A stretch of DNA of 64,000 bases from Chryseobacterium sp. 52 (GTDB lineage Bacteria > Bacteroidota > Bacteroidia > Flavobacteriales > Weeksellaceae), in contig NZ_PEEX01000001.1 in assembly GCF_002754245.1 (NCBI RefSeq), forward strand, positions 5,218,501-5,282,500, given 5' to 3'. The notes under the pieces were generated by a model, which did no database searches, was not told the origin of the DNA, and worked only from the letters and a program-made list of their open reading frames with translations. Numbering within the stretch: the first letter of the stretch is position 1; each line of letters opens with the position of its first letter. Positions 56,501-64,000 of the stretch are shown one piece after another. Both the position numbers and the translations under genes were made by a program.

Positions 56501-56764
56501 ACTTTTATCAAACTGAGATCTGTAGTGCTGGAATATGATTTCTCTTATCTCCTTAATCCGAAAGGAATGATCAAAAACTTTACGGTGAATCTTTCAGGGT
56601 ACAATCTCGCCATGTGGAAAAAATCTAAAAACCTGTACTCAGATCCGGATTTTAAGATAGGAATAGGAAATGATAATAAAGACCGAACTAAAATCGGATC
56701 AGGAAATGATATCCAGGATCCTTCCAGCAGGTGGATTGGTGTAGGGTTTAATCTTAAATTTTAA
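53588..56764 (+). CDS. SusC/RagA family TonB-dependent outer-membrane transporter
   Basis: A 1,058-residue TonB-linked porin. Signal peptide (MKKTLATFTVFLLPLYLTAQ), an N-terminal carboxypeptidase-D-like domain (INISGNVKSENGSSVSGVN), the TonB-box region EGVVITALGIAKKKE, the plug (VAGLNISNPTGMQQ, FVIDGVIV, VLKGATASALYGSRG) and a long barrel ending GVGFNLKF. SusC proteins import oligosaccharides, peptides or other large nutrients together with a SusD lipoprotein. The SusD gene follows 19 bases downstream, then a phospholipase C gene, so a phospholipid-derived substrate is plausible. No sigma or anti-sigma gene is attached. Confidence 0.93.
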   Translation: MKKTLATFTVFLLPLYLTAQEINISGNVKSENGSSVSGVNITDKSTGKTAVTDESGNFTISANPKDILEFYAPDFSIYTVEVSSKRQYSVVLKKANEKQIEGVVITALGIAKKKEKIGYATQEVGTKQFETITTPSIGNLFSGQVAGLNISNPTGMQQAPEFTLRGNSNLVFVIDGVIVEREVFQNLDPNNIENINVLKGATASALYGSRGRYGAVLITTKSAKKNGFSVEFSQNTMVTTGFTNLPKTQTEYGNGSHGKYEFWDGADGGVNDGDMIWGPKFVPGLKVAQWNSPIRDKLTGQVVPWYGAVTGTQYNDKSRYERVPIDWTYHDNLNTFLKPAVINNNSFAVSYKNNKDIYRLSGNFMNYDDRVPDSYLQRYGVNFSSENHLGEKLIFDTKFNFNQTFTPNIPNYDYNPSGHMYTILIWMGADVDGRDLKSHMWIPGREGVAQANWNYAWYNNPWFGAEKYKNKNRTNIINAQTGLEYKATEDFSVKGKVSVVENHNKQEILSPYSYFNYSAPRSGGYLLNDSKTWNLNSDILATYKKKISDNFDFTINAGGSTFYYKNDIDNASTDGLKIPELYALENSTGAVKYYDYLKEKLIYSAYSTIDIGLYNAFFINVSGRNDWSSTLPKANRSYFYPSASVSAVISNLVKMPEAVNMLKLSASWAKVAYDFQPYATRNYYFNNKGATYNGNPMFNYPTILNIENSLKPEQTKSYELGVSAGLFKNRLTLDVTYFRTLDYNNILEFPTAPSSGFTSQYVNGNEYTTKGLEISVGLVPVKTANFTWRSLINWSTYEQKLTSIYDNMSNYNNIKPGERMDTYYDYTWKKSPDGKVILDAKTGMPTRADAPSNLGHFNPDWTFGFNNTFKYKKFTLNIGIDGSIGGVMRSQVVEKMWWGGKHPNSTAYRDLEYANPGTYYFVPDGVNYNAASGTYSPHTKPISFQDWAQNYPYQARVTEDESELFANVFDRTFIKLRSVVLEYDFSYLLNPKGMIKNFTVNLSGYNLAMWKKSKNLYSDPDFKIGIGNDNKDRTKIGSGNDIQDPSSRWIGVGFNLKF

Positions 56765-56783
56765 TGAATAAGTATTCTGAACA

Positions 56784-58319
56784 ATGAAAAACAATATCAA
56801 TTTTATAGCGAAACCGAAAAAGGGTAAAACAGGTCAGTGGTTAAGAAGCTTAGGTCTAAAATCTGCTGCTTTTGCAGGATTAATGATGCTGGCTTCATGT
56901 GAAACCGACCTTGACAAAATTAACGAAAACCCTAATGACCAAGCCAGCGTAGATCCTAAGGTTCTTTTAACATATGTTTCCAGAAATGCTTTCCAGGTAA
57001 ATGGCGACAATATGTATGCATCCAGAATGATGATCGGAACAGACGGTGAAAATACGTACCAGTACATGAAATGGAATGATGCTTCTTTCGATGTATACAC
57101 AACAGGTCTTTTAAATGCAGGAAAAATGATGCAGGAGGCCGATAAGATCAACAATAAAAATTATAATGCAATCGGTAAATTCTACAGAGCTTATTATTTT
57201 TTTAATTTAAGCTTAAAATTTGGAAGCATTCCTTATACAGAGGCTGCAAAAGGTGAATCGGGAATTACCCAGCCGAAATATGACACTCAGGAAACGGTCA
57301 TGGCCGGAATATTATCTGAACTGAAGGAAGCCAATGATCTGATCAACACCACCGACAAAATTGAAGGCGATATTGTCTATAACGGTGATGCCACCAAATG
57401 GAAAAAGCTGATCAATTCTTTCCGTCTGAAAATTCTAATCACCATGTCTAAAAAGACCACTCTGGGAAGTTATAATATTGCGACAGAATTTTCATCCATT
57501 GCAGGAAGCCAGTCTCTGATGAACTCTATTTCGGATAATGGAGAACTGAAATTTGCAGATGCGGCAGACAGCAGATATACGATGTTCAACAACAGTGGCT
57601 ACGGATCCAGTTTGTACATGGCGGATTATTTCATCAATCTGTTTAAAGTGAGACAGGATCCCCGTCTGTTTACTTTTGCCGCACAGACTACAGCGGCAAA
57701 AGAAGCTGGAAAACTTATTACAGATTTTACAGGATATAACGGAGGAGATCCTACTTCTCCTTATTCTGACAATGCAGCTTTGATCACAGCGAAAAATATT
57801 TCTAAAGTGAATGACCGCTTTTATAAGGATCCTACCAATGAACCTTCTTCTGTATTAAGTTATTCGGAACTGGAATTTATTCTGGCTGAAGCGTCTGCCA
57901 GAGGATGGATATCCGGATCAGCAAAAGCGCATTATGATAATGCTATAAAAGCAAGTTTCAGTTTTTATCAGACCTATGTAAAAAATCCGGGATCGTATTT
58001 TTCAGGATTTGACGTGAATCAGTATTTAGCAACTCCATTAGTTGTATACAGTGATGCAGATCCGGTTCAGGCCCGTCTGGAAAAAATCATGACCCAGAAA
58101 TACATGACGATGTTCCACCAGAGCCAATGGACCTCTTATTATGATTATCTGAGAACAGGGTATCCAAACTACCCCCTGCAGACCGGAGTTTCGGCACCAT
58201 TCAGATTCAGATATCCACAAGCCGAATACAACTACAACGGCACGAATCTAAAAGCTGCGCTGGCTGCCCAATACGGAGGAAATGACAACATCAATTCTAA
58301 ACCATGGTGGCTTCAGTAA
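56784..58319 (+). CDS. SusD/RagB family nutrient-binding lipoprotein
   Basis: A 511-residue outer-membrane lipoprotein. A long charged start leads to a lipobox LASC (LKSAAFAGLMMLASC), followed by ETDLDKINENPNDQ, typical of SusD-like proteins, tetratricopeptide-type helices (YRAYYFFNLSLKFGSIPYTE), the conserved SYSELEFILAEASARGW, and YNYNGTN near the end. It caps the SusC barrel and binds the nutrient. Paired with the gene before it and followed by a hairpin terminator; the next gene, a phospholipase C, has its own start but lies in the same direction. Confidence 0.92.
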   Translation: MKNNINFIAKPKKGKTGQWLRSLGLKSAAFAGLMMLASCETDLDKINENPNDQASVDPKVLLTYVSRNAFQVNGDNMYASRMMIGTDGENTYQYMKWNDASFDVYTTGLLNAGKMMQEADKINNKNYNAIGKFYRAYYFFNLSLKFGSIPYTEAAKGESGITQPKYDTQETVMAGILSELKEANDLINTTDKIEGDIVYNGDATKWKKLINSFRLKILITMSKKTTLGSYNIATEFSSIAGSQSLMNSISDNGELKFADAADSRYTMFNNSGYGSSLYMADYFINLFKVRQDPRLFTFAAQTTAAKEAGKLITDFTGYNGGDPTSPYSDNAALITAKNISKVNDRFYKDPTNEPSSVLSYSELEFILAEASARGWISGSAKAHYDNAIKASFSFYQTYVKNPGSYFSGFDVNQYLATPLVVYSDADPVQARLEKIMTQKYMTMFHQSQWTSYYDYLRTGYPNYPLQTGVSAPFRFRYPQAEYNYNGTNLKAALAAQYGGNDNINSKPWWLQ

Positions 58320-58347
58320 GAACCTAAATATTTATATAAAAACAGAT

Positions 58348-58380
58348 AAACCGCAGGAAATTCCAATTAACTTGCGGTTT
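58348..58380 (+). terminator. Terminator after susD-like gene
   Basis: Arms AAACCGCA (58348-58355) and TGCGGTTT (58373-58380) with a 17-nt loop, then ATTTCTTATTTT. It may allow some read-through into the phospholipase C gene. Confidence 0.7.
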
Positions 58381-58400
58381 ATTTCTTATTTTGATTGAAC

Positions 58401-60743
58401 ATGAACAGAAGAGAATTTTTAGAAAAATCAAGCCTTTTGATGGCAGGTTTGGGAACTTCAAGCGTTCTTCATCCGGCTATTTTAAAAGCACTGGCCATTG
58501 AGCCTGCAGCCCTGTCTACTTTTTATGATGCAGAACATGTTGTGATTCTGATGCAGGAAAACCGTTCTTTTGACCATGCTTTCGGAGCATTGAAAGGGGT
58601 AAGGGGCTTTCTGGACAAAAGGGCTTTTGTGAAGGAAGACGGCCATTCCGTTTTCTTTCAGAAAGATGATGCCGGAAAATATGCTTCCCCTGCCCGGTTA
58701 GATCTCAGAAATACAAAATCTACATGGATGAGCTCGTTGCCCCACTCGTGGTCGGACCAGCAAAAAGCTTTAAACAAAGGAAAATATGACCAGTGGCTAC
58801 AGTTCAAGGCTTCAGGAAATAAAGATTATAAAAATATCCCGCTTACTTTAGGTTATTATAACCGGGAAGATCTTCCTTTTTATTATCAGTTGGCAGATGC
58901 GTTTACCATATTTGACCAATATTTCTGTTCTTCACTTACAGGAACTACTCCAAACAGGCTTTTCCTGTGGTCAGGAACTCTTAGAGAACAGCAGAATGGT
59001 AAGGTAAAAGCGAATGTCTACAATGAAAATATTGATTATGACAAAGCCAGACAGGCCCGCTGGAAAAGCTTTCCTGAAATTTTAGAGGAACAGAATGTTT
59101 CGTGGAAGATTTATCAGAACGAGATCAGTCTTCCCAAAGGAATGTCCGGTGAGCAGGAAGCATGGCTGAGCAATTTTACAGATAATCCTATTGAATGGTT
59201 CTCAAAATTCAATGTCAAATTTTCGAAAGGGTATCATGAGAATATTCCTAAGATCATCGCTTACCTGAAAGAAGAAATCAGCAAAAAACCGGATCAGAAG
59301 AAAAGGTTTGAAGACATAATTGCTGAACTTGAAGAAGATAAAATTAAATACAGTCCCGAAAATTACTCCAAACTCTCGCAGCAGGAAAAAAATCTTCACG
59401 AAAAAGCATTTACCACCAATTCAAATGATCCCGATTACTGGAATCTGGAGATCGGAAAGGACGAAAACGGAGAAAAACTTGTCGTTCCTAAAGGCGATGT
59501 GCTCTTCCAGTTCCGGAAAGATGTGGAAGAGAAAAAACTTCCTCTCGTCTCCTGGCTGGTTGCTCCTGAACATTTTTCTGATCATCCCGGATCGCCTTGG
59601 TATGGGGCATGGTATATTTCTGAGGTTTTAAATATTCTGACCAAAGATCCTGAAACCTGGAAAAAAACGATTTTTATTATCAATTATGATGAGAATGACG
59701 GATATTTTGACCACGTTCTTCCTTTCGCTCCACCGGTCAATCCGAGCCAGCCTATGGATATGAACGGTAAAGATGGGGTGGAATATGTGGACAAATCTCA
59801 GGAATACATGTCATCTCTTCCATTGAAAGATCATGAAAGAATAGAAGGAACCGTTGGTTTAGGCTATAGAGTTCCTATGATCATTGCATCACCTTGGACA
59901 AAAGGTGGCTTTGTAAATTCTGAAATTTCGGATCATACTTCTGTATTGCAGTTTCTGGAGAAATTTATTCAGAAAAAATATAAGAAGGATGTCAAAGTAG
60001 AAAATATAAGTGACTGGAGAAGGGCAGTCTGTGGAGATCTTACTTCGGCTTTCAATTCTTCCAATGCAAAGGCTCCGCAGATGAATTATATTGATCAGAA
60101 AGATTATGCTAAAACCATCAATGCAGCCAAAAGCAAACCTGTTCCCGATTTGAAATGGTATACTGAAAGTGAAATCAGTAATAGTCTTCTTGAAATTCAG
60201 GAAAGAGGAAGCAAGCCATCTAATCCGCTTCCCTATCATTTTCATGTCAATCTGGAAAACGGAAATATCAAAATGAGCAATTTAAAGGAAGCCGGGGTTC
60301 CTTTACTTATTTACGACAGAACACAATTTAAGAGCAGTAATTATCATTTTTCTTATGCCCTGTATTCAAAACAGGAATTATCTCATGCTGTACATCCGGG
60401 AACATATGATTATGAGGTTTTCGGACCTAATGGTTTCTTCCGTAAATTTAGTGGAAACAATACTCCTGAAATAGAAATAGAATTCATCAACAATGGCTCA
60501 AAAAATGAAGCAGAATTAATTTTTAAAAAGAAAAAAGGTAACGCGTCTGTCATTCTGGAAGATCTTTATGAAAAAAATAAAAAAACAGTTTCTTTACATC
60601 AGCCTGAAGAAAAAATAAAAATTGATCTCAGCAAAAATAAAGGCTGGTATGATTTAAAAATAATATGGGATGATCATATCTGGTATTTTGCAGGAAGAGT
60701 AGAAACCGGGAAAACTTCTATTTCGGATCCGCATTGGACATAG
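58401..60743 (+). CDS. Phosphocholine-specific phospholipase C
   Basis: A 780-residue enzyme of the phosphoesterase family that includes PlcC/PlcN. The N-terminus NRREFLEKSS is a twin-arginine-like signal. The metal-binding motif ENRSFDH (E53-H59) begins the catalytic domain; YDENDGYFDHV, APEHFSDHPG and GYRVPMIIASPW also belong to it. The C-terminal ~180 residues hold two DUF756-like domains (PYHFHVNLENGNIKM, YDYEVFGPNGFFRKF, and GWYDLKIIWDDH). It cleaves phosphatidylcholine or sphingomyelin to phosphocholine and diacylglycerol or ceramide. An in-frame TTG at 58395 lies 2 codons upstream; the ATG at 58401 is preferred. Position after SusC/SusD suggests that pair imports a product. Confidence 0.93.
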   Translation: MNRREFLEKSSLLMAGLGTSSVLHPAILKALAIEPAALSTFYDAEHVVILMQENRSFDHAFGALKGVRGFLDKRAFVKEDGHSVFFQKDDAGKYASPARLDLRNTKSTWMSSLPHSWSDQQKALNKGKYDQWLQFKASGNKDYKNIPLTLGYYNREDLPFYYQLADAFTIFDQYFCSSLTGTTPNRLFLWSGTLREQQNGKVKANVYNENIDYDKARQARWKSFPEILEEQNVSWKIYQNEISLPKGMSGEQEAWLSNFTDNPIEWFSKFNVKFSKGYHENIPKIIAYLKEEISKKPDQKKRFEDIIAELEEDKIKYSPENYSKLSQQEKNLHEKAFTTNSNDPDYWNLEIGKDENGEKLVVPKGDVLFQFRKDVEEKKLPLVSWLVAPEHFSDHPGSPWYGAWYISEVLNILTKDPETWKKTIFIINYDENDGYFDHVLPFAPPVNPSQPMDMNGKDGVEYVDKSQEYMSSLPLKDHERIEGTVGLGYRVPMIIASPWTKGGFVNSEISDHTSVLQFLEKFIQKKYKKDVKVENISDWRRAVCGDLTSAFNSSNAKAPQMNYIDQKDYAKTINAAKSKPVPDLKWYTESEISNSLLEIQERGSKPSNPLPYHFHVNLENGNIKMSNLKEAGVPLLIYDRTQFKSSNYHFSYALYSKQELSHAVHPGTYDYEVFGPNGFFRKFSGNNTPEIEIEFINNGSKNEAELIFKKKKGNASVILEDLYEKNKKTVSLHQPEEKIKIDLSKNKGWYDLKIIWDDHIWYFAGRVETGKTSISDPHWT

Positions 60744-60745
60744 TC

Positions 60746-60760
60746 TAAGAAATTAGAGAC
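60746..60760 (+). repeat. Second copy of 15-bp dispersed sequence
   Basis: Exact match to 40823-40837 (TAAGAAATTAGAGAC), just after the phospholipase C stop codon. Confidence 0.5.
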
Positions 60761-60770
60761 ACAGACTTCG

Positions 60771-60799
60771 GCCTTGCACAAACAGTGTAAGGCTTTTTT
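60771..60799 (+). terminator. Terminator after phospholipase C
   Basis: Arms GCCTTGCAC (60771-60779) and GTGTAAGGC (60785-60793), one G-U pair, then TTTTTT. Confidence 0.85.
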
Positions 60800-60955
60800 A
60801 TGATTATAACTCAACTTTATTGATTTACATAATTCGCATATAACCGTATTATTCATAATAAAATTATATAAACAAATAATAATATTTAAAAAATAACATT
60901 TTATTGTTACATTTCATTGATTTTTTATTAAATTCACTTAACTAATTTATCCATC

Positions 60956-61534
60956 ATGAAAAAATTTAATTTAAGCATTGCAGTATGCTTCATCACTGCT
61001 GCATTTTCCGGAGGACTGCATGCGCAGGACACCAACACTGATAATCACACCATTACAATTTCGGTTCCCGAAGTTGCACTGGTAGATATTGAACCAGCAG
61101 CAACAAAAAACATTACATTAGGATTTACAGCACCCACAGAAGCAGGAAATCCCGTAACAGCGAGTGCTTCCAATAATACGCTCTGGCTGAATTATTCTTC
61201 CATCAAATCTGTAGCAGATCCTACCCGTAATGTATCTGTAAAGGTAAATGCTCTTATTCCCGGAATTGATATTCACGTGACTGCAGCTGCAGCTACCGGC
61301 AGTGGCGGAGGAACATTAGGAACACCTGCGGCTCAGATCACATTAAGTGCTGCAGACCAGACCATTATTTCAGGAATCGGGAGTGCTTATACCGGAAACG
61401 GAACCAATAACGGACACAATCTTACCTATGCTCTGGCTGCCGGAAGCGGACCTGGAGGAGTCGCTGTATATGCGGATCTACAGGCAACCCCTACCACTGT
61501 AGCAACAGTTACCTATACGATTTCAGACAACTAG
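60956..61534 (+). CDS. Secreted pilin-like/surface protein, first gene of a three-gene set
   Basis: A 192-residue secreted protein with a signal peptide (MKKFNLSIAVCFITAAFSGGLHAQ). The mature part is Ala/Gly/Thr-rich, beta-stranded and free of cysteines (TITISVPEVALVDIEP, NTLWLNYSSI, LSAADQTIISG) and ends in a strand (VATVTYTISDN), recalling pilin-type or WxL-type subunits that complete a partner's fold. No family is firmly recognised. It is followed by a chaperone-like and an usher-like gene, which suggests it is the structural subunit of a surface polymer. That is inferred from the gene order. Confidence 0.7.
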   Translation: MKKFNLSIAVCFITAAFSGGLHAQDTNTDNHTITISVPEVALVDIEPAATKNITLGFTAPTEAGNPVTASASNNTLWLNYSSIKSVADPTRNVSVKVNALIPGIDIHVTAAAATGSGGGTLGTPAAQITLSAADQTIISGIGSAYTGNGTNNGHNLTYALAAGSGPGGVAVYADLQATPTTVATVTYTISDN

Positions 61535-61626
61535 TCCGGATATCAATTTTAAGGTCAAACAAGAAGAAACCGCCTGTCAGTTTCTTCCAGGTTCTATATG
61601 GCCAATGATTTAATTCTAAACTTTAC

Positions 61627-62433
61627 ATGATTATGATGAAGCGTATTTTCTTTTTGGTGTTTTTAATGTTGCAGTTTTGCTTTCTACATGCCGGTATTGT
61701 CGTACTCAACGGTCTTACTCACGCTTATAAAGTAGAAAACGGAAAAGTTTATAAAGGAAAAATTGCTATTGAAAATACAGGAAACAAACCTCAAAACGTA
61801 AAATTATTTTTGCAGGATTTCACCTATCAGTCAGACGGTTCAATAAGTTATACTTCACTTCATACTAATAACAGAACCAATGGCGACTGGATCAAGCTAA
61901 ATACGAACCTGGTCACATTAAAAGGAAAGGAAAAAACTGAGGTGTATTATGAAATTACAGTTCCCAATCAACCTGCAAATCCAGGAAGCTACTGGAGTGT
62001 TGTTATAGTTGAGCCTGTAGAAGATATAAAACCAAGCGACGATAAAGTGGGAGTAAACATCACATCCATTGTACGCTATGCTATTCAGATCATTACTGAT
62101 TTTGAAACAGAAAAGGCAAACCCCAATCTTAAATTTGAAAGTGTAAAAATAGAGAAAGAAGATGGAAAACAGATGGCAAAAATTGCGATAGTCAACAACG
62201 GCAATCTGTACTGTAAACCAACAGCAACTATTGAAATCTATAACCGGAAAACCGGAGAACGTCTCGGAAGCTACACGAGTATTGCCATGGGATTATTACC
62301 ACAGACCTCCAAATCATTTCACATTGATATCAGCAAAGTTCCGGCAGCCCAGTACAGTGCTGTCATTATCGCTACGGATGAAGATGAAAATGCCTTTGCG
62401 CTCAATGTGGAATTAGAAGTAAAGAATGATTAA
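61627..62433 (+). CDS. Periplasmic chaperone-like protein with two Ig-type domains
   Basis: A 268-residue exported protein; ATG codons at 61627, 61633 and 61636 could each start it (signal MKRIFFLVFLMLQFCFLHAG). The N-terminal half has an Ig/DUF916-like pattern: VYKGKIAIENTGNKPQNVKL, WIKLNTNLVTLKGKEKTEVY, and NPGSYWSVVIVEPVED, as in chaperone-type and WxL-interacting proteins. The second half is another Ig-like domain (AKIAIVNNGNLYCKPTATIE). PapD-type chaperones also have two Ig domains, but their signature residues are not evident here. It overlaps the next gene by 8 bases, so translation is coupled. Confidence 0.72.
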   Translation: MIMMKRIFFLVFLMLQFCFLHAGIVVLNGLTHAYKVENGKVYKGKIAIENTGNKPQNVKLFLQDFTYQSDGSISYTSLHTNNRTNGDWIKLNTNLVTLKGKEKTEVYYEITVPNQPANPGSYWSVVIVEPVEDIKPSDDKVGVNITSIVRYAIQIITDFETEKANPNLKFESVKIEKEDGKQMAKIAIVNNGNLYCKPTATIEIYNRKTGERLGSYTSIAMGLLPQTSKSFHIDISKVPAAQYSAVIIATDEDENAFALNVELEVKND

Positions 62434-64000
62434 AATTTCGATTATATATATCGTCCTGTTATCACTATTCCCGGTACTTATTCTTTCTCAACAGCAATCC
62501 AACTCATTGGTGAGCAAAAAAGATAGTCTTATGCCGGGAATGTCTACTTCTATTTCCTTTGCGCTGGAAAATAATTCCACCGAAAACAAAACATACGATC
62601 TTACGGTTACCACCTCAAGTTCTTTCTTAACTCCAATTTTAGCAAAATCGGAGTTTACAATGGCAGCCAGCGAAAGTAAAGTATATATTGTTCCCATCCG
62701 TATTGCAGCAGAAGCAGCACAGGGTATATATTCTGTCATTCTGCACGGAACAGACCGGAATGACGGGACAAACTTTACAAAAACTTCACAGATTACCATT
62801 TCCGGAAACAGAAAGCTTAGCCTTACGTCATTAAATTCACCAGAATTTGTGCGCGCAGGGGAAACTATTCAGGCTTCTTTCCTTTTAAAAAACAGTGGAA
62901 ATGTCACAGAAAAACTGATTCTGGAAAGTAAAAACGCAGTAGTAGATCATGATCCTTCTATACTATTAGCTCCTAATGAATCAAAAGTGATTGGTATCTA
63001 TAAGATCACCAACCCGGAACTGGGTCAAAATGAATTCCAGAATCTCAATTTATCTGTTTATGCTCAGGATAACCCAAAAGAAAATCAGACAGCCTATGCA
63101 AGTATCAAAGTAATATCAGTAAAACCTGTAGAAGACGACATCTATCACAGGCTCCCTGTTGCAGCTTCGTTATCTTTTATAGGAATGAAAAATATGGGGA
63201 TTTACAATGACGGATTTCAGGGTGAAATATATGGTAAGGGAACTTTGGACAAAGAAAATAAAAACCAGATTGAATTTCATGCTGTCACTGCAAATCCGGT
63301 TGAGTTCAGCTCTTTTACCCAATATGAAGAGTATTTCATTAATTATAAAAACAAGAATTTATTCATTCATCTGGGTGATAAAACATTTTCTGCCTCTTCT
63401 CTGACTGAATTTGCCAGATATGGCCGGGGAGCGGAAATTCGTTATGACTTCAAAAGGTTCAGTCTGGGAGGTTTCTATAATCATCCCAGATTTTTCAGGG
63501 ATATTAAAGATGAGTTTAATATTTATTCAACATTTAAAATCCGTAAAGAGTCGGAGATCACAGCAGGATATCTATATAAAATACCCAGAAAAGGAGCAAT
63601 GAATTTCGGAAATATAAGACTTGACTCTGAAGCAAATCTTCCCTACACTGCAGGAAAATTCAAGATCTCAAAAAACATTACCCTATCCGCAGAAGCAGCA
63701 TACAGTAAGACTCAAAAAATGGAGGGCACTGCTTATATGGCACAGGCACAGGCTACTTTTGAAAAGCTCAGCGGTAATATCATGTATCTGAGAGCCAGCC
63801 CGAATTTCGCAGGATATTTCACGAATACCGGTACATTTAACGGAAATATTCAGTACAAGGTTTCTAAGAAGATTAATGTATTTGCCAATTATACTCAGGA
63901 TGCCAAAAATTTTCAAAGAGATACCTTATTCTATGCAGCACCCTACAGAAACTTTTTTCAATATGGCATACAGTACAAATATATTCCCAGAGGTTTTATA
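62426..64000 (+). CDS. Usher-like outer-membrane protein, 5' part
   Basis: Open for 525 codons from ATG 62426 to the window end with no stop. The N-terminus is a signal peptide (MIKISIIYIVLLSLFPVLIL). About residues 25-230 are two or three Ig-like beta domains (SNSLVSKKDSLMPGMSTSI, AGETIQASFLLKNSGNVTEK); then from about residue 235 long alternating strands form a beta barrel (LPVAASLSFIGMKNMGIYND, FSLGGFYNHPRFFRD, NIQYKVSKKINVFANYTQD). The barrel with preceding Ig-like domains, the coupled chaperone-like gene and the secreted protein upstream suggest an usher-like exporter. The C-terminus is outside the window, so the full fold cannot be judged. Confidence 0.68.
   Translation, partial: MIKISIIYIVLLSLFPVLILSQQQSNSLVSKKDSLMPGMSTSISFALENNSTENKTYDLTVTTSSSFLTPILAKSEFTMAASESKVYIVPIRIAAEAAQGIYSVILHGTDRNDGTNFTKTSQITISGNRKLSLTSLNSPEFVRAGETIQASFLLKNSGNVTEKLILESKNAVVDHDPSILLAPNESKVIGIYKITNPELGQNEFQNLNLSVYAQDNPKENQTAYASIKVISVKPVEDDIYHRLPVAASLSFIGMKNMGIYNDGFQGEIYGKGTLDKENKNQIEFHAVTANPVEFSSFTQYEEYFINYKNKNLFIHLGDKTFSASSLTEFARYGRGAEIRYDFKRFSLGGFYNHPRFFRDIKDEFNIYSTFKIRKESEITAGYLYKIPRKGAMNFGNIRLDSEANLPYTAGKFKISKNITLSAEAAYSKTQKMEGTAYMAQAQATFEKLSGNIMYLRASPNFAGYFTNTGTFNGNIQYKVSKKINVFANYTQDAKNFQRDTLFYAAPYRNFFQYGIQYKYIPRGFI

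Noticed and set aside
1..64000. CRISPR arrays, tRNA/rRNA genes, intact insertion sequences or prophage
   Set aside because: No regularly spaced repeats, RNA-like clover leaves or transposase genes were seen by reading; the tail-collar protein is isolated from any phage genes.

Overview
The window is chromosomal DNA of a flavobacterium, most likely Chryseobacterium or a close relative (Bacteroidota, Weeksellaceae). The evidence is AT-rich DNA, many secreted proteins ending in type IX secretion (T9SS) type A sorting domains, a SusC/SusD pair, several Bacteroidota-only families (DUF6443 RHS proteins, DUF4252, DUF4407, DUF6705-like, the GlmU-like nucleotidyltransferase), TAnnTTTG-type -7 promoter boxes and almost no Shine-Dalgarno sequences. 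No rRNA, tRNA, CRISPR array or intact insertion sequence was seen. The genus is an inference from protein style, not from a marker gene.

Layout. 1-10.6 kb: the 3' part of a fused acyl-CoA mutase (IcmF), an M16 peptidase, a diphthine-ammonia-ligase-like ATP pyrophosphatase, a serine hydrolase, a 2H phosphoesterase, a secreted M64 peptidase and ruvC. 10.6-12.5 kb: a secreted M43 metalloprotease; a paralogue lies at 31.3-33.1 kb. 12.7-26.3 kb, all on the minus strand: a polymorphic-toxin-like island. It starts (in transcription order) with a T9SS protein and two large RHS proteins. Three promoterless orphan RHS C-terminal cassettes follow, each with a short conserved RHS core, a different tail (JAB-like, lysozyme-like, unassigned with an HEHVE motif) and a following small exported protein or lipoprotein that is the probable immunity gene. 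26.6-29.6 kb: a DUF4407 membrane coiled-coil protein next to an unusual Clp-type AAA+ ATPase fused to an FtsH-like M41 peptidase. 29.7-31 kb: a secreted tail-collar protein and a small T9SS protein.

33.4-45.8 kb is mostly housekeeping: guaB, an ECF sigma / anti-sigma-like / DUF4252 / head-GIN operon, a GlmU-like enzyme, rpmE2, a MazG-like pyrophosphatase and aroA, mixed with small secreted proteins. A tight pair of DnaA-box sequences lies at 45.87 kb. 45.9-60.8 kb has an envelope and phospholipid theme: an alkaline phosphatase fused to a phosphodiesterase-like domain, an SDR enzyme, a BamA/TamA-like barrel, a patatin-barrel protein, SusC/SusD and a phosphocholine-specific phospholipase C. 60.9-64 kb: a three-gene set (pilin-like secreted protein, Ig-fold chaperone-like protein, usher-like barrel running off the window) that looks like an unassigned surface-assembly system.

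The strongest candidates for under-described biology are the RHS tail/immunity array, the DUF4407 + AAA-M41 pair, and the three-gene chaperone/usher-like locus at the right edge.
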